Below are positions 7,243 to 15,965 of a stretch of DNA of 16,601 nt, piece by piece. Under the pieces are notes generated by a model. That model was given only the letters and a program-made list of their open reading frames with translations, did no database searches and was not told the origin of the DNA. The stretch is from positions 1 through 16,601 of the forward strand of contig CAZZWO010000047.1 of NCBI GenBank assembly GCA_964657885.1. The letters are read 5' to 3'. Each line of letters begins with the position of its first letter. Within the stretch, counting starts at the first letter, position 1. The stretch comes from BOG-908 sp964657885. GTDB taxonomy: Bacteria > Pseudomonadota > Alphaproteobacteria > Acetobacterales > Acetobacteraceae. The position numbers and the translations under genes were made by a program.

Positions 7243-9129
7243 TCAAAATTCGCTCGTCTTGGGCGGGGAGGCCAACACCCTTCGTTCGGCGATGCGGCGG
7301 GTGAACTGCACGGAGTCCAGGTATTCGAGCAAGGGCACGCTGAACTTGCGGGAGATGCCGAGTGCGGCGCCGATCTCGCCGGTGGGCAGGCCCTCGGCCG
7401 GGAGCAGGGCCGCCAGCCGGCGCCTGGCCGCGTCGATGGCATCGCGGTGGAACAGGATCTCGCGCTTCTGCACATGGTCGGGTGCGCGTACCACCACGCC
7501 CTCGCGCACCAGCCGGTCGAGCAGCCGGCGGCGCGCCACATCGGGGGCGATCTCGGCGGCATCCGGCGGCGACAGGCCGGCTGCGAGCAACGCCGCTGCA
7601 AGACGAGCCGCCAGCGCATCCGCCTGCTGGCGGGCCAGGCGGTCCTGGTCCGGCCGGTGCAGGCGGATGGCGGCACCGTCCCGAGCCAGGGTACCGGAGG
7701 CCAGCAACCGGCCGATCGCCTCGTCGAGCACGGCGCGGCCGGCGCGAGGGATCTGCGCGCCCAGGCTTTCGCGCGCCAGCCCCTCGGGGTACGCGGCCAG
7801 CATCTTCGGCAGGATCGTGGCCAAAGCCTCCACCGCGCGTGCCGAGGCAGCCTCGCCGCCGCGGGTCAGCACGGCGCCGCTATCCGCCAGCAAAGCTGCC
7901 GCCAGAGGAGGCGACACGCCGGTTGTCCGGGCGATCCTGGCGAGCGGCACGCCGGCGATGCCCGCCCGCTCCAGCTCGGTCGCGGCAATCGATGCGGGGT
8001 CGCCATCCCGCAGGCCGGACAGGCGGGCGAGCACCGCGGGAGCATGGCGGCGCTCGCGCGCGGCTTGCGGGTCGAGCACCAGGCCGCCGCCGACGGTCAG
8101 CGCGGGGGATGCACTGCGCAGGATGAACTGCTCGCGGGCCGGCAGGCAGACCGGCGCCCTGCAATGCAATTGGGCCAGCGCCGTCTCGCCAGGCTGCAAC
8201 ACGTCACGGTCGAGCAGCCGCACGCGTGCGTCGGTTTCTTCGGTCCCGAACAGCAGCCGCAGCCTGCGGCCGGTCGGCAAGGGTGGCGCGCCGCCGACGC
8301 TCTGCAGGTCCACCGACATCCAGTGGGCGGACGGCAAGGCGCCCGGGGTGGCCAGCGCCGCGCCCCGGCCGAGCGATGCAGCCTCGACGCCACGCAGGTT
8401 AACCGCCACGCGCTGGCCCGGCCGCGCCTCGGTCACGCGTTCCCCATGCACCTGAAGGCCGCGCACCCGCGCCGCAATGCCGCCCGGAACGATCTCGACG
8501 GGATCGCCGGTCGCCAGCCGCCCGCGCCGCAGCGTGCCGGTCACCACGGTTCCATGACCAGGACGCGAGAACACCCGGTCGATCGGCAGCCAGCAGAACC
8601 CGTCATCGGCGCGGGGAGCGGCGGCGGCCAGCTCCGCCTCGATAGCCTCGCGGATGGCCGGCAACCCTTCGCCGGAGCGGGCCGAGCACGCGATCGGGGG
8701 TGCGGCGTGCAGCCCTGCTTCGGCCAGGAGGGCGGCGGCGGCCTGGCCGGTGCGACGGGTGGCCGGGGCGTCGGCCAGGTCGCTGCGGGAGATCGCCAGG
8801 ATGGCGCGCCGGATGCCGAGCAGGGCCGCGATGTCCACGTGCTCGCGGGTTTGCGGCATGACGCCCTCGCGCGCATCGGCCACCAGCAGCACGGCGTCGA
8901 TGCCGGTCGCGCCGGATACCATCGTACGCACGAACCGCTCGTGGCCCGGCATGTCGATCAGGTCCGCCTCGCCGCCCGCCACGCGCAGGAAGGCGAAACC
9001 GAGTGCGATGGAGATGCCGCGCGCCTGCTCCTCCGGCAGGCGGTCGGTCTCGATGCCGGTCAGGGCGCGGACCAGGGCGGTCTTGCCGTGGTCCACATGG
9101 CCGATCACCCCAAGACTCAGCCGCCGCAA
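7243..9129 (-). CDS. selB: Selenocysteine-specific elongation factor SelB
   Basis: SelB is the EF-Tu-like GTPase that carries Sec-tRNA-Sec to UGA codons marked by a SECIS hairpin. The 628-residue protein has G1 GHVDHGKT (10-17), switch/G2 region EEQARGISIALGF, G3 DMPGHE (59-64), and a G4 position reading SRSD (114-117) where NKxD or TKAD is usual. EF-Tu-like domains 2 and 3 run to about 360 and the C-terminal half holds the winged-helix repeats that bind SECIS RNA, ending in LPTGEIGAALGISRKFSVPLLEYLD, typical of SelB C-termini. The TTG start at 9129 overlaps the end of selA by 13 bp; an in-frame GTG at codon 8 would give MIGHVDHGKT, also plausible. The stop is TGA. Confidence 0.96.
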   Translation of the reverse strand: MRRLSLGVIGHVDHGKTALVRALTGIETDRLPEEQARGISIALGFAFLRVAGGEADLIDMPGHERFVRTMVSGATGIDAVLLVADAREGVMPQTREHVDIAALLGIRRAILAISRSDLADAPATRRTGQAAAALLAEAGLHAAPPIACSARSGEGLPAIREAIEAELAAAAPRADDGFCWLPIDRVFSRPGHGTVVTGTLRRGRLATGDPVEIVPGGIAARVRGLQVHGERVTEARPGQRVAVNLRGVEAASLGRGAALATPGALPSAHWMSVDLQSVGGAPPLPTGRRLRLLFGTEETDARVRLLDRDVLQPGETALAQLHCRAPVCLPAREQFILRSASPALTVGGGLVLDPQAARERRHAPAVLARLSGLRDGDPASIAATELERAGIAGVPLARIARTTGVSPPLAAALLADSGAVLTRGGEAASARAVEALATILPKMLAAYPEGLARESLGAQIPRAGRAVLDEAIGRLLASGTLARDGAAIRLHRPDQDRLARQQADALAARLAAALLAAGLSPPDAAEIAPDVARRRLLDRLVREGVVVRAPDHVQKREILFHRDAIDAARRRLAALLPAEGLPTGEIGAALGISRKFSVPLLEYLDSVQFTRRIAERRVLASPPKTSEF

Positions 9130-10550
9130 GCGCGTGCCTCGCCGCTGGCGATGTCGCGAACTGCCGCCACGACCTCCGGCAGGTCGGCGTCGGACAGCGC
9201 CAGCACGTCCAGCAGCACGTGGCCGTCATGGATGCGGGCAGCGACCGCGGGACGGCCGGCGCGCAAACCGCGGGCGAGCGCATCGGCGCTCAATCCCGGC
9301 ACCGACAGGCGCACCGCATGGCTCGCGATGTCCTGGCCCGGCAGCGCACCGCCGCCGGCATGCCCGACGCTGGGAACGCCAAGCGCTTCCAATCCTCCTC
9401 CGGGCTGCCCCCCCAGGCTGGCCGCGAGGGAGGCGGCGCGCCCGGCCAGTGTGGCCTCGGTCTGGGCCAGGATTCGCAGCACCGGGATGCGCGCCTGCGC
9501 GGTTGCCGGGTCGGTGTGCAGGCGCAAGGTGGCCTCCAATGCCCCGAGCGTCATCTTGTCGAGGCGGAGGGCGCGCTGCAGCGGATGGCGGCGCATCGTG
9601 GCGATCAGGCCGTCGCGCCCGGCGAGCAGGCCCGCCTGCGGGCCGCCGAGCAGCTTGTCGCCGCTGAATGCCACGACATCGCTGCCGGCCGCGATGCTCT
9701 CGCGCACCGTGGGCTCGCGGTGTGCGAAGTGGCGGGGCAGCGGCGCCAGGGTTCCACTGCCGAGATCGTTCAGCAGCAGGAGGCCGTGCGCCCGCGCCAG
9801 GGTGGCCAGTTCGGCCAGGCCCGCCTCCTCGGTGAAGCCGACGATGCGGAAATTGCTCTGGTGCACCTTCAGCAGGATGCGCGTCGCCGGCGTGATGGCC
9901 GCGGCGTAATCGGCAACCCGCGTCTTGTTGGTGGTGCCGACCTCGACCAGCCGGGCGCCGCCCTGCGCGATGATGTCGGGGATGCGGAAGCCGCCGCCGA
10001 TCTCCACCAGCTCGCCGCGCGACACGATCACCTCGCCGCCGGATGCGAGTGCCGTCAGCGCCAGCAGCATGGCGGCCGCGTTGTTGTTGACCGCCAGGCC
10101 CGCCTCGGCCCCGGTCAGGGCGCATAGGAGCTGCTCCACGCCTGGCGCACGGGCGCCTCGCCGGCCGGTATCGAGGTCGAACTCCAGGTTGCAGCAGGAC
10201 CGCGCGGCATCGGCCGCCGCCTCGATCGCCTCGGGCGCCAGCGGGGCGCGGCCCAGATTGGTGTGGATGACGATGCCGGTCGCGTTCAGCACCCGTCGCA
10301 GGGTGGGCCTTTGTCCGTGCGCAAGCTGGGCGGCGGCGGCCTGCAGGATGGCGCCGTCGTCGGGGACCTGCTGATGACCGTCTTCGAGCAGGGCCGACCT
10401 GATCCGCCCGAGCTCCGCGCGAAGGGCGCTAGCCACGGCCGCGCGCGGCCACTGGCCGAAGAACCCGGCCGCCTCCGCTGCGTCCAGCAAGCGCGGCATG
10501 GGCGGCAGGGCGCGCAGGGCGGCTGGTCCGGTCTGCATGTCTGCCATCAA
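9117..10550 (-). CDS. selA: L-seryl-tRNA(Sec) selenium transferase (selenocysteine synthase)
   Basis: SelA is a PLP enzyme, a homodecamer in E. coli, that converts Ser-tRNA-Sec to Sec-tRNA-Sec using selenophosphate. The 477-residue product shows LRRVLNATGIVIHTNLGRAPL (84-104), VNNNAAAMLLAL, EVGTTNKTR, the LLNDLGSG segment and the PLP lysine in FSGDKLLGGPQAG (Lys299). Length fits the bacterial family. TTG at 10550 is immediately followed by ATG at 10547, which may be the real start; a GGAGGT on this strand (10569-10564) lies upstream, at a long spacing. selB overlaps its 3' end, indicating translational coupling, and selD diverges from its 5' end. Confidence 0.96.
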   Translation of the reverse strand: MMADMQTGPAALRALPPMPRLLDAAEAAGFFGQWPRAAVASALRAELGRIRSALLEDGHQQVPDDGAILQAAAAQLAHGQRPTLRRVLNATGIVIHTNLGRAPLAPEAIEAAADAARSCCNLEFDLDTGRRGARAPGVEQLLCALTGAEAGLAVNNNAAAMLLALTALASGGEVIVSRGELVEIGGGFRIPDIIAQGGARLVEVGTTNKTRVADYAAAITPATRILLKVHQSNFRIVGFTEEAGLAELATLARAHGLLLLNDLGSGTLAPLPRHFAHREPTVRESIAAGSDVVAFSGDKLLGGPQAGLLAGRDGLIATMRRHPLQRALRLDKMTLGALEATLRLHTDPATAQARIPVLRILAQTEATLAGRAASLAASLGGQPGGGLEALGVPSVGHAGGGALPGQDIASHAVRLSVPGLSADALARGLRAGRPAVAARIHDGHVLLDVLALSDADLPEVVAAVRDIASGEARACGG

Positions 10551-10573
10551 CGCTTTAGTAAGGACCTCCGCCG
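10548..10573. promoter_or_regulatory. Shared selA/selD divergent start region
   Basis: Only 23-26 bp separate the selA start (TTG 10550 or ATG 10547, - strand) from the selD ATG (10574, + strand). The stretch AAGGACCTCC serves both strands: AGGA lies nine bases before selD, and its complement reads GGAGGT upstream of selA. There is no room for either promoter here, so each must lie within the coding sequence of the other gene, or the transcripts overlap at their 5' ends. Confidence 0.6.
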
Positions 10574-11629
10574 ATGCTGCAAGACGAACCGCGCCTGACG
10601 TCGCTTGCCCATGGCGGCGGTTGCGGCTGCAAGCTGGCGCCGGCCTTGTTGCAGGAACTGCTCGGCGCCGTGCCGCTCGCCACCGGCTTCGCGAACCTGC
10701 TGGTCGGGACCGAAACCGGCGACGACGCGGCGGTGTACCGGCTGAATAGCGAGCAGGCGCTGGTCGCCACCACCGACTTTTTTACGCCGATGGTGGACGA
10801 CCCCTACGATTTCGGGCGGATTGCCGCCGCCAACGCGCTGTCCGACGTTTATGCGATGGGCGGCTCGCCGATCATGGCGCTGGCGTTGCTGGGCATGCCG
10901 CTCGGCAAAGTGAGCGTGCCCACCGTGCAGCGCATCCTCGCGGGTGGCGCGGAAATCTGTGCGGCGGCCGGCGTCCCGATCGCCGGCGGCCATTCGATCG
11001 ACAGTCCGGAGCCCCTGTACGGCCTCGTGGCGCTGGGGCTGGTGCATCCGGACCGCATATTGCGCAACAGCGGGGCGCGGCAGGGCGACCTGCTGATCCT
11101 GACCAAGGGCCTCGGCATCGGCATCTTCAGCGCGGCCCTGAAACGCGGCGAGCTGCCCGGCGAGGCCTACGCCGCGATGATCGCCTCGGCCACGCAGCTC
11201 AACGCCATCGGCCGGCAATTGCCCGGCATCGGGGGGGTGCACGCGGTGACCGACGTCACCGGCTTCGGCCTGCTGGGCCATGCGCTGGAGCTTTGCCGCG
11301 GGTCGGGGCTGTCGGCCACGATCCGGATCGAGGACGTGCCGGTGCTGCCAGGAGCCGGCGCGCTGGCCGAAGCGGGCATCGCGACCGGAGCCGCCGGCCG
11401 CAACTGGGACAGTTACGGGCACAGCGTAACTGGCGCAGAAACGTGGCAGAAATGGCGCAGTCTGTTGCTGTGCGACCCGCAGACCAGCGGCGGCCTGCTG
11501 ATCGCCGTGGCACCCGATGATGCCGCCGCCCTGCTGGAGCGTTTGCGGCAGGAGGGCTTCCAGCGGGCCGCCATCATCGGCGCATTGCACGGTTGCGAGG
11601 ACGCAATACCGGCCATCCGGCTGATCTGA
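10574..11629 (+). CDS. selD: Selenide, water dikinase (selenophosphate synthetase)
   Basis: SelD makes selenophosphate, the selenium donor, from selenide and ATP. The 351-residue protein aligns well by eye with E. coli SelD: the catalytic segment AHGGGCGCK gives Cys17 and Lys20 at the same numbers, followed by GDDAAVY, TDFFTPMVDDPYDFGRIAAANALSDVYAMGG, the AGGHSID motif, VTDVTGFGLLGH and LLCDPQTSGGLL. The active site uses Cys17, not Sec. The ATG has AGGA nine bases upstream. It is transcribed away from selA. Expression may run on toward lptC, but a 184-bp spacer intervenes. Confidence 0.98.
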   Translation: MLQDEPRLTSLAHGGGCGCKLAPALLQELLGAVPLATGFANLLVGTETGDDAAVYRLNSEQALVATTDFFTPMVDDPYDFGRIAAANALSDVYAMGGSPIMALALLGMPLGKVSVPTVQRILAGGAEICAAAGVPIAGGHSIDSPEPLYGLVALGLVHPDRILRNSGARQGDLLILTKGLGIGIFSAALKRGELPGEAYAAMIASATQLNAIGRQLPGIGGVHAVTDVTGFGLLGHALELCRGSGLSATIRIEDVPVLPGAGALAEAGIATGAAGRNWDSYGHSVTGAETWQKWRSLLLCDPQTSGGLLIAVAPDDAAALLERLRQEGFQRAAIIGALHGCEDAIPAIRLI

Positions 11630-11813
11630 ATGGTTTAGTTAACAGGACTTAACTGCTGGTGCGGAGGATCGTGCGGCTACACTCGGTGACACTGGTTTCA
11701 TTGACCGGGAACGACCGTGAACCCATAGAGTAGCTGCAACTTCAAGGATCAGATCGCTGCACACGCCGCTCCGAGCAGGGCCCGCGCAGAACCCCGTTGC
11801 CGCAAGCGGGCTG
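11630..11813. other. Spacer between selD and lptC
   Basis: This 184-bp spacer has no convincing gene. It starts with an AT-rich hairpin (AGTTAA 11637-11642 with TTAACT 11649-11654) eight bases after the selD stop, without a T-run. A GC-rich hairpin with one bulged base (CCCG-TTG at 11793-11799 with CAA-G-CGGG at 11803-11810) sits three bases before the proposed lptC start. The promoter of the lpt operon probably lies here, but I see no confident -35/-10 boxes. Confidence 0.4.
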
Positions 11814-12434
11814 TTGCCGGCCGGCGCGCCAGGTTGGAGTCCTACGCCGGTTCGTCGTCGGGTACGCCGGCGTTCAGCGGTGCGTGTGGTCAAGTACATC
11901 CTGCCGCTGGCCGCATTGGCGCTGCTGTCCAGTATCGCGTTGTGGCCCGAACTGACGCGCACGGTCGAGAACGGCCGTGTCACCTGGCGCCGGCTGACGA
12001 TGATCACCGGCAACGGCCAGATGCTGCGCCCGCGTTATCATGGCCTGGACGGGCGCGACCGGCCCTACACGGTCTCGGCCGACACTGCCGACCGCGACGG
12101 ACCGGTGCGGATCAACCTCGCCGCCCCCGTCGGCGACGTTACCTTGCAGAACGGCACCTGGATGCTGTTGCGCGCGAAAAAGGGCGTGTTCCTGCAGCAC
12201 AGCAACGAGCTGGACCTCGCCGATACGGTCACGCTGTACCGGCAGGACGGCACGACCATGGTTTCCAACACCGCCACCATGAACCTGAAGCAGGGTGCCG
12301 CGACGAGCGACGAGTACACCCATGCCGAGGGTCCGTTCGGCACGCTCGATGCGCAGGGCTTCACCCTGGTCGATCGCGGCGGCGTCATCCAGTTCCACGG
12401 CCCGGCAAAGCTGGTGCTGAATGGCTCGCATTAA
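11814..12434 (+). CDS. lptC: LPS export protein LptC
   Basis: LptC is the bitopic inner-membrane protein that accepts LPS from the LptB2FG transporter and passes it to LptA. The product is up to 206 residues: an Arg-rich N-terminus (VRRRVRRRSAVRVVK), one membrane helix at about 27-43 (YILPLAALALLSSIALW), and a periplasmic beta-jellyroll with repeats such as YTVSADTADRDGPVRINLAAPVGDV and ADTVTLYRQDG. The start is uncertain: TTG at 11814 keeps the basic cytoplasmic tail usual in alphaproteobacteria but has no clear ribosome binding site; GTG at 11880 or 11886 would leave almost nothing before the helix. Its 3' end overlaps lptA by 14 bp. Confidence 0.9.
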   Translation: MPAGAPGWSPTPVRRRVRRRSAVRVVKYILPLAALALLSSIALWPELTRTVENGRVTWRRLTMITGNGQMLRPRYHGLDGRDRPYTVSADTADRDGPVRINLAAPVGDVTLQNGTWMLLRAKKGVFLQHSNELDLADTVTLYRQDGTTMVSNTATMNLKQGAATSDEYTHAEGPFGTLDAQGFTLVDRGGVIQFHGPAKLVLNGSH

Positions 12435-13502
12435 CCTCCTGGCGGGCGCGTTCGCGCTGTCGCTGCTGACCGGAACCACCGCGCACGGCCAGGCGATCGA
12501 CCTGGCGCATGGCGGCCCGGTGACGGTGACGGCTGCTGGCGGGATCGACTGGGACCAGGGCAACCAGACGGTGACCGCGCATGACGATGCGCGTGCGGTG
12601 CGCGGCAACGCGACGATAACCGCCGACCGGCTCGTTGCGCATTACCGCAAGAAGGCCGCCGCACCGGGAAAACCAGGCGCGTCACCGGGCGCCAGCCCGG
12701 CTGCTCCGGTAACGCCGGTAGCCGCGCCGGCCGGCTCGGCTGCCGGTCCGCCCACTCCCGCTCCGGCGGGAAAGGCGCCCCCCGCCGATGCGACCGGCGC
12801 ATCGCCCGCCGCTGCCGGCGACACCGGGAACAACGAGATCTACCGGCTGAACGCATTTGGGAAGGTGCACATCTTCACCCAGACCGACCAGGCCTGGGGT
12901 GACGAGGCGGTTTACGACATCGACCAGGCGGTGCTGGTGCTGACCGGCCACGGCCTCCGCCTGACCACGCCGCAGGACGTGCTGACGGCGCGCGACGCCA
13001 TGGAATACTGGTCGGACCGGCATCTCGCGGTCGCCCGGGGCGATGCCAGCGCCACCAGTGCCGACGGCCGGCGGATCACCGCCGACACGCTGGTCGGCTA
13101 CACCGCGCCCGCGCAGCCTGCCGCCGGTGCCGCGAAGCCGCCCGCCAAGCCGGATGCGAACGCAAAGAATGATGCGAACGCCAAGTCGGGCGACCCGATT
13201 GCCGGGGGCAAGCTGCAGCGCGTGGAAGCCTATGGCCACGTGAAGGTGCGCACCGCGACCGACATCGTCACCGGTGACCGCGGCGTCTACCTGCCCGACA
13301 CCGGCCTGGCGCGCGTGCTGGGCAATGTCCACATCACCCGCGGCGAGAACCAGCTCAACGGCGCCGCGGCCATCGTCAACATGAAGACCGGCCTTGCCAC
13401 CCTGACCCAGACACCGGGCGGGCGCGTGCAGGGCCTGGTGGTGCCGAACGGCTCCGGCGGTTCGGCGGCACCCGGCGGCACACCCGAGCGGAAAGGCAAG
13501 TC

Positions 13503-13506
<4 letters not shown>
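12421..13506 (+). CDS. lptA: LPS periplasmic bridge protein LptA, with low-complexity insertions
   Basis: LptA forms the periplasmic beta-jellyroll bridge that carries LPS to the outer membrane (OstA-like fold). The 361-residue precursor has a signal peptide (MARINLLAGAFALSLLTGTTAHG, cleavage near 23-24). The fold is recognised from recurring strands: GGIDWDQGNQTVTAHDDARAVRGNATITADRLVAHY (40-75), AFGKVHIFTQTDQAWGDEAVYDIDQ (145-169), and VEAYGHVKVRTATDIVTGDRGVYLPDTGLARVLGNVHI (268-305). Two Ala/Pro-rich insertions, about 78-137 and 229-259, interrupt the fold, making the protein nearly twice the E. coli length (185). It overlaps lptC upstream by 14 bp and lptB downstream by 4 bp (ATGA), so translation is coupled. 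Confidence 0.9.
13153..13188 (+). repeat. Two 18-bp tandem repeats inside lptA
   Basis: The units begin at 13153 and 13171, both with GATGCGAACGC, and encode DANAKN and DANAKS within the second low-complexity insertion of LptA. They suggest local duplication by slippage; the count could vary between strains. Confidence 0.7.
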
Positions 13507-14333
<827 letters not shown>

Positions 14334-14400
14334 TTCCGCGCCGGCATCCGGCCGCTTCCCTGAACCCCCGACCCGCGACCTGACCCTTTCTTCTTTCTCG

Positions 14401-14418
14401 TTAGCGTTTTCGCGCTAA
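14401..14418 (+). repeat. Hairpin in the lptB-rpoN spacer
   Basis: TTAGCG (14401-14406) and CGCTAA (14413-14418) are perfect six-base inverted repeats with a six-base loop (TTTTCG), 12 bases before the rpoN ATG. The 97-bp spacer before it is pyrimidine-rich. In the mRNA this stem could affect rpoN translation; as DNA it could be an operator. There is no recognisable ribosome binding site in front of rpoN. Confidence 0.4.
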
Positions 14419-14430
14419 GACTCGCTCCTG

Positions 14431-15921
14431 ATGTCACTCGGTCCCCGCCTCGAATTCCGGCAGTCCCAGTCGCTGGTGATGACGCCTCAGCTGCGTCAGG
14501 CGATCAAGCTGCTGCAATTCTCCAACCTCGAAGTGGCCGCCTTCATCGAGGAGGAGCTGGAGCGCAACCCGCTGCTCGACCGTGACGAGCGGCCGGATGC
14601 GGTGGGCGAGCGCCCCGCCGACGGCCAGCCCGACCGCCCGGCCGAGGGCGCCGACAGTGCCGAGCTGGTGGCGGCGGTGACCATGCCGGATGCCGGCGAA
14701 GGCCCGCTCGACCACGAGTTCGATGGCTACGAGGCGATGGGACCGGCGGACGGGCTGACGATGCCCACGACATTGTCCGGCAGCGGCGGCTCGCAGAGTT
14801 TCGAAACCGATGACCGCGGCCTGGAAGACACGCTTGAGACCCGGGTTTCGCTGCGCGAACATTTGGGCGAGCAGCTTCGCCTCAGCTTTTCCGAGCGCGA
14901 CGACCGCCTGATCGGGGCGCACCTGATCGCCTTGCTCGAACCGTCCGGCCGGCTGTCGGTCGAAACCGCCGACATCGCCCGTGCGCTCGGCGCCGATCCG
15001 GCGCGCGTGGAAACGGTGCGCAGCCGGATGATGGGTTTCGACCCGGTCGGCATGTTCGCCCGCAACCTGTCCGAGTGCCTGGCCGCGCAGTTACGCGAAC
15101 GCAACCGGCTGGACCCGTGTATGGTCGCGCTGCTCGAGCATCTGGACGATCTGGGCCGGCGCGACATGCGCGCCCTGATGGCGGTCTGCCAGGTGGACCT
15201 CGACGATCTGCAGGAGATGATCGCCGAGCTGCGCGCGCTGGACCCGAAGCCGGGCGCCAGCTGGGATGCGGCGAGCCTGCAGCCGGTGATCCCGGACGTG
15301 CTGATGCGGGCGGCCCCCGGCGGCGACTGGCTGCTGGAGCTGAACCCGGACACCATGCCGCGCGTGCTGGTGAACGAGGCGTTTTATGCGCGCGTCAGCA
15401 AGCATGCCGAGCGCGACACCAAGATGTTCCTCAGCGAGCGGCTGGCCACCGCCAACTGGCTTGTGAAGTCGCTGCACCAGCGCGCCCAGACGATCCTGAA
15501 GGTGGCGAGCGAGATCGTCCGCCGGCAGGACGGCTTCTTCCGCCATGGGGTGAGCCACCTGCGCCCGCTGATCCTGCGCGACATCGCCGAGATGGTCGCC
15601 CTGCACGAGAGCACCGTCAGCCGGGTGACCGCCAACAAGTTCATCGCGACGCCCCGCGGCATCTTCGAGTTGAAATATTTTTTCACCACTGCAATCGCAG
15701 GTTCCGGTGGGGAGAGCCATAGCGCGGAGGCCGTGCGGCACCGCATCCGGGCCATGGTGTCCGCCGAGACCGCCGCCGACGTGCTCTCGGATGACGCAAT
15801 CGTCGCCACCTTGCGAAAGGAGGGCGTGGACATCGCCCGCAGAACGGTGGCCAAATACCGGGATGCGTTGCGCATCCCCAGCTCCGTGCAGCGCAAGCGG
15901 GAGAAGGCAGCCCTCGTCTAG
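14431..15921 (+). CDS. rpoN: RNA polymerase sigma-54 factor
   Basis: Sigma-54 directs RNA polymerase to -24/-12 promoters and needs AAA+ activators; it commonly controls nitrogen use, motility and formate metabolism. The 496-residue protein has region I (FRQSQSLVMTPQLRQAIKLLQFS, then NLEVAAFIEEELERNPLL), an acidic region II at about 50-125, the core-binding domain at about 130-330, the helix-turn-helix segment (LRDIAEMVALHESTVSRVTANKF) and the RpoN box ARRTVAKYR at 469-477. Region I and the box are intact, so it should be functional. The ATG at 14431 is directly followed by the expected SLGPRLEFRQ sequence. It lies between lptB and hpf in the standard proteobacterial order. Confidence 0.98.
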   Translation: MSLGPRLEFRQSQSLVMTPQLRQAIKLLQFSNLEVAAFIEEELERNPLLDRDERPDAVGERPADGQPDRPAEGADSAELVAAVTMPDAGEGPLDHEFDGYEAMGPADGLTMPTTLSGSGGSQSFETDDRGLEDTLETRVSLREHLGEQLRLSFSERDDRLIGAHLIALLEPSGRLSVETADIARALGADPARVETVRSRMMGFDPVGMFARNLSECLAAQLRERNRLDPCMVALLEHLDDLGRRDMRALMAVCQVDLDDLQEMIAELRALDPKPGASWDAASLQPVIPDVLMRAAPGGDWLLELNPDTMPRVLVNEAFYARVSKHAERDTKMFLSERLATANWLVKSLHQRAQTILKVASEIVRRQDGFFRHGVSHLRPLILRDIAEMVALHESTVSRVTANKFIATPRGIFELKYFFTTAIAGSGGESHSAEAVRHRIRAMVSAETAADVLSDDAIVATLRKEGVDIARRTVAKYRDALRIPSSVQRKREKAALV

Positions 15922-15965
15922 GACTGCCTCGCCGGCAATAAGGGGCGGGGTGGAAAGGCTGACGC

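Noticed and set aside
7198..7245. Possible Sec readthrough of the TGA stop of selB
   Set aside because: Readthrough would add only about 15 codons before TAG, and no SECIS-like hairpin is evident directly after the TGA. selA, selB and selD all simply end in TGA.
7015..9909. A 964-codon open frame on the + strand across selC, selB and selA
   Set aside because: It runs antisense through a tRNA gene and two well-conserved enzymes. Its product is low-complexity and it is a GC-bias artefact.
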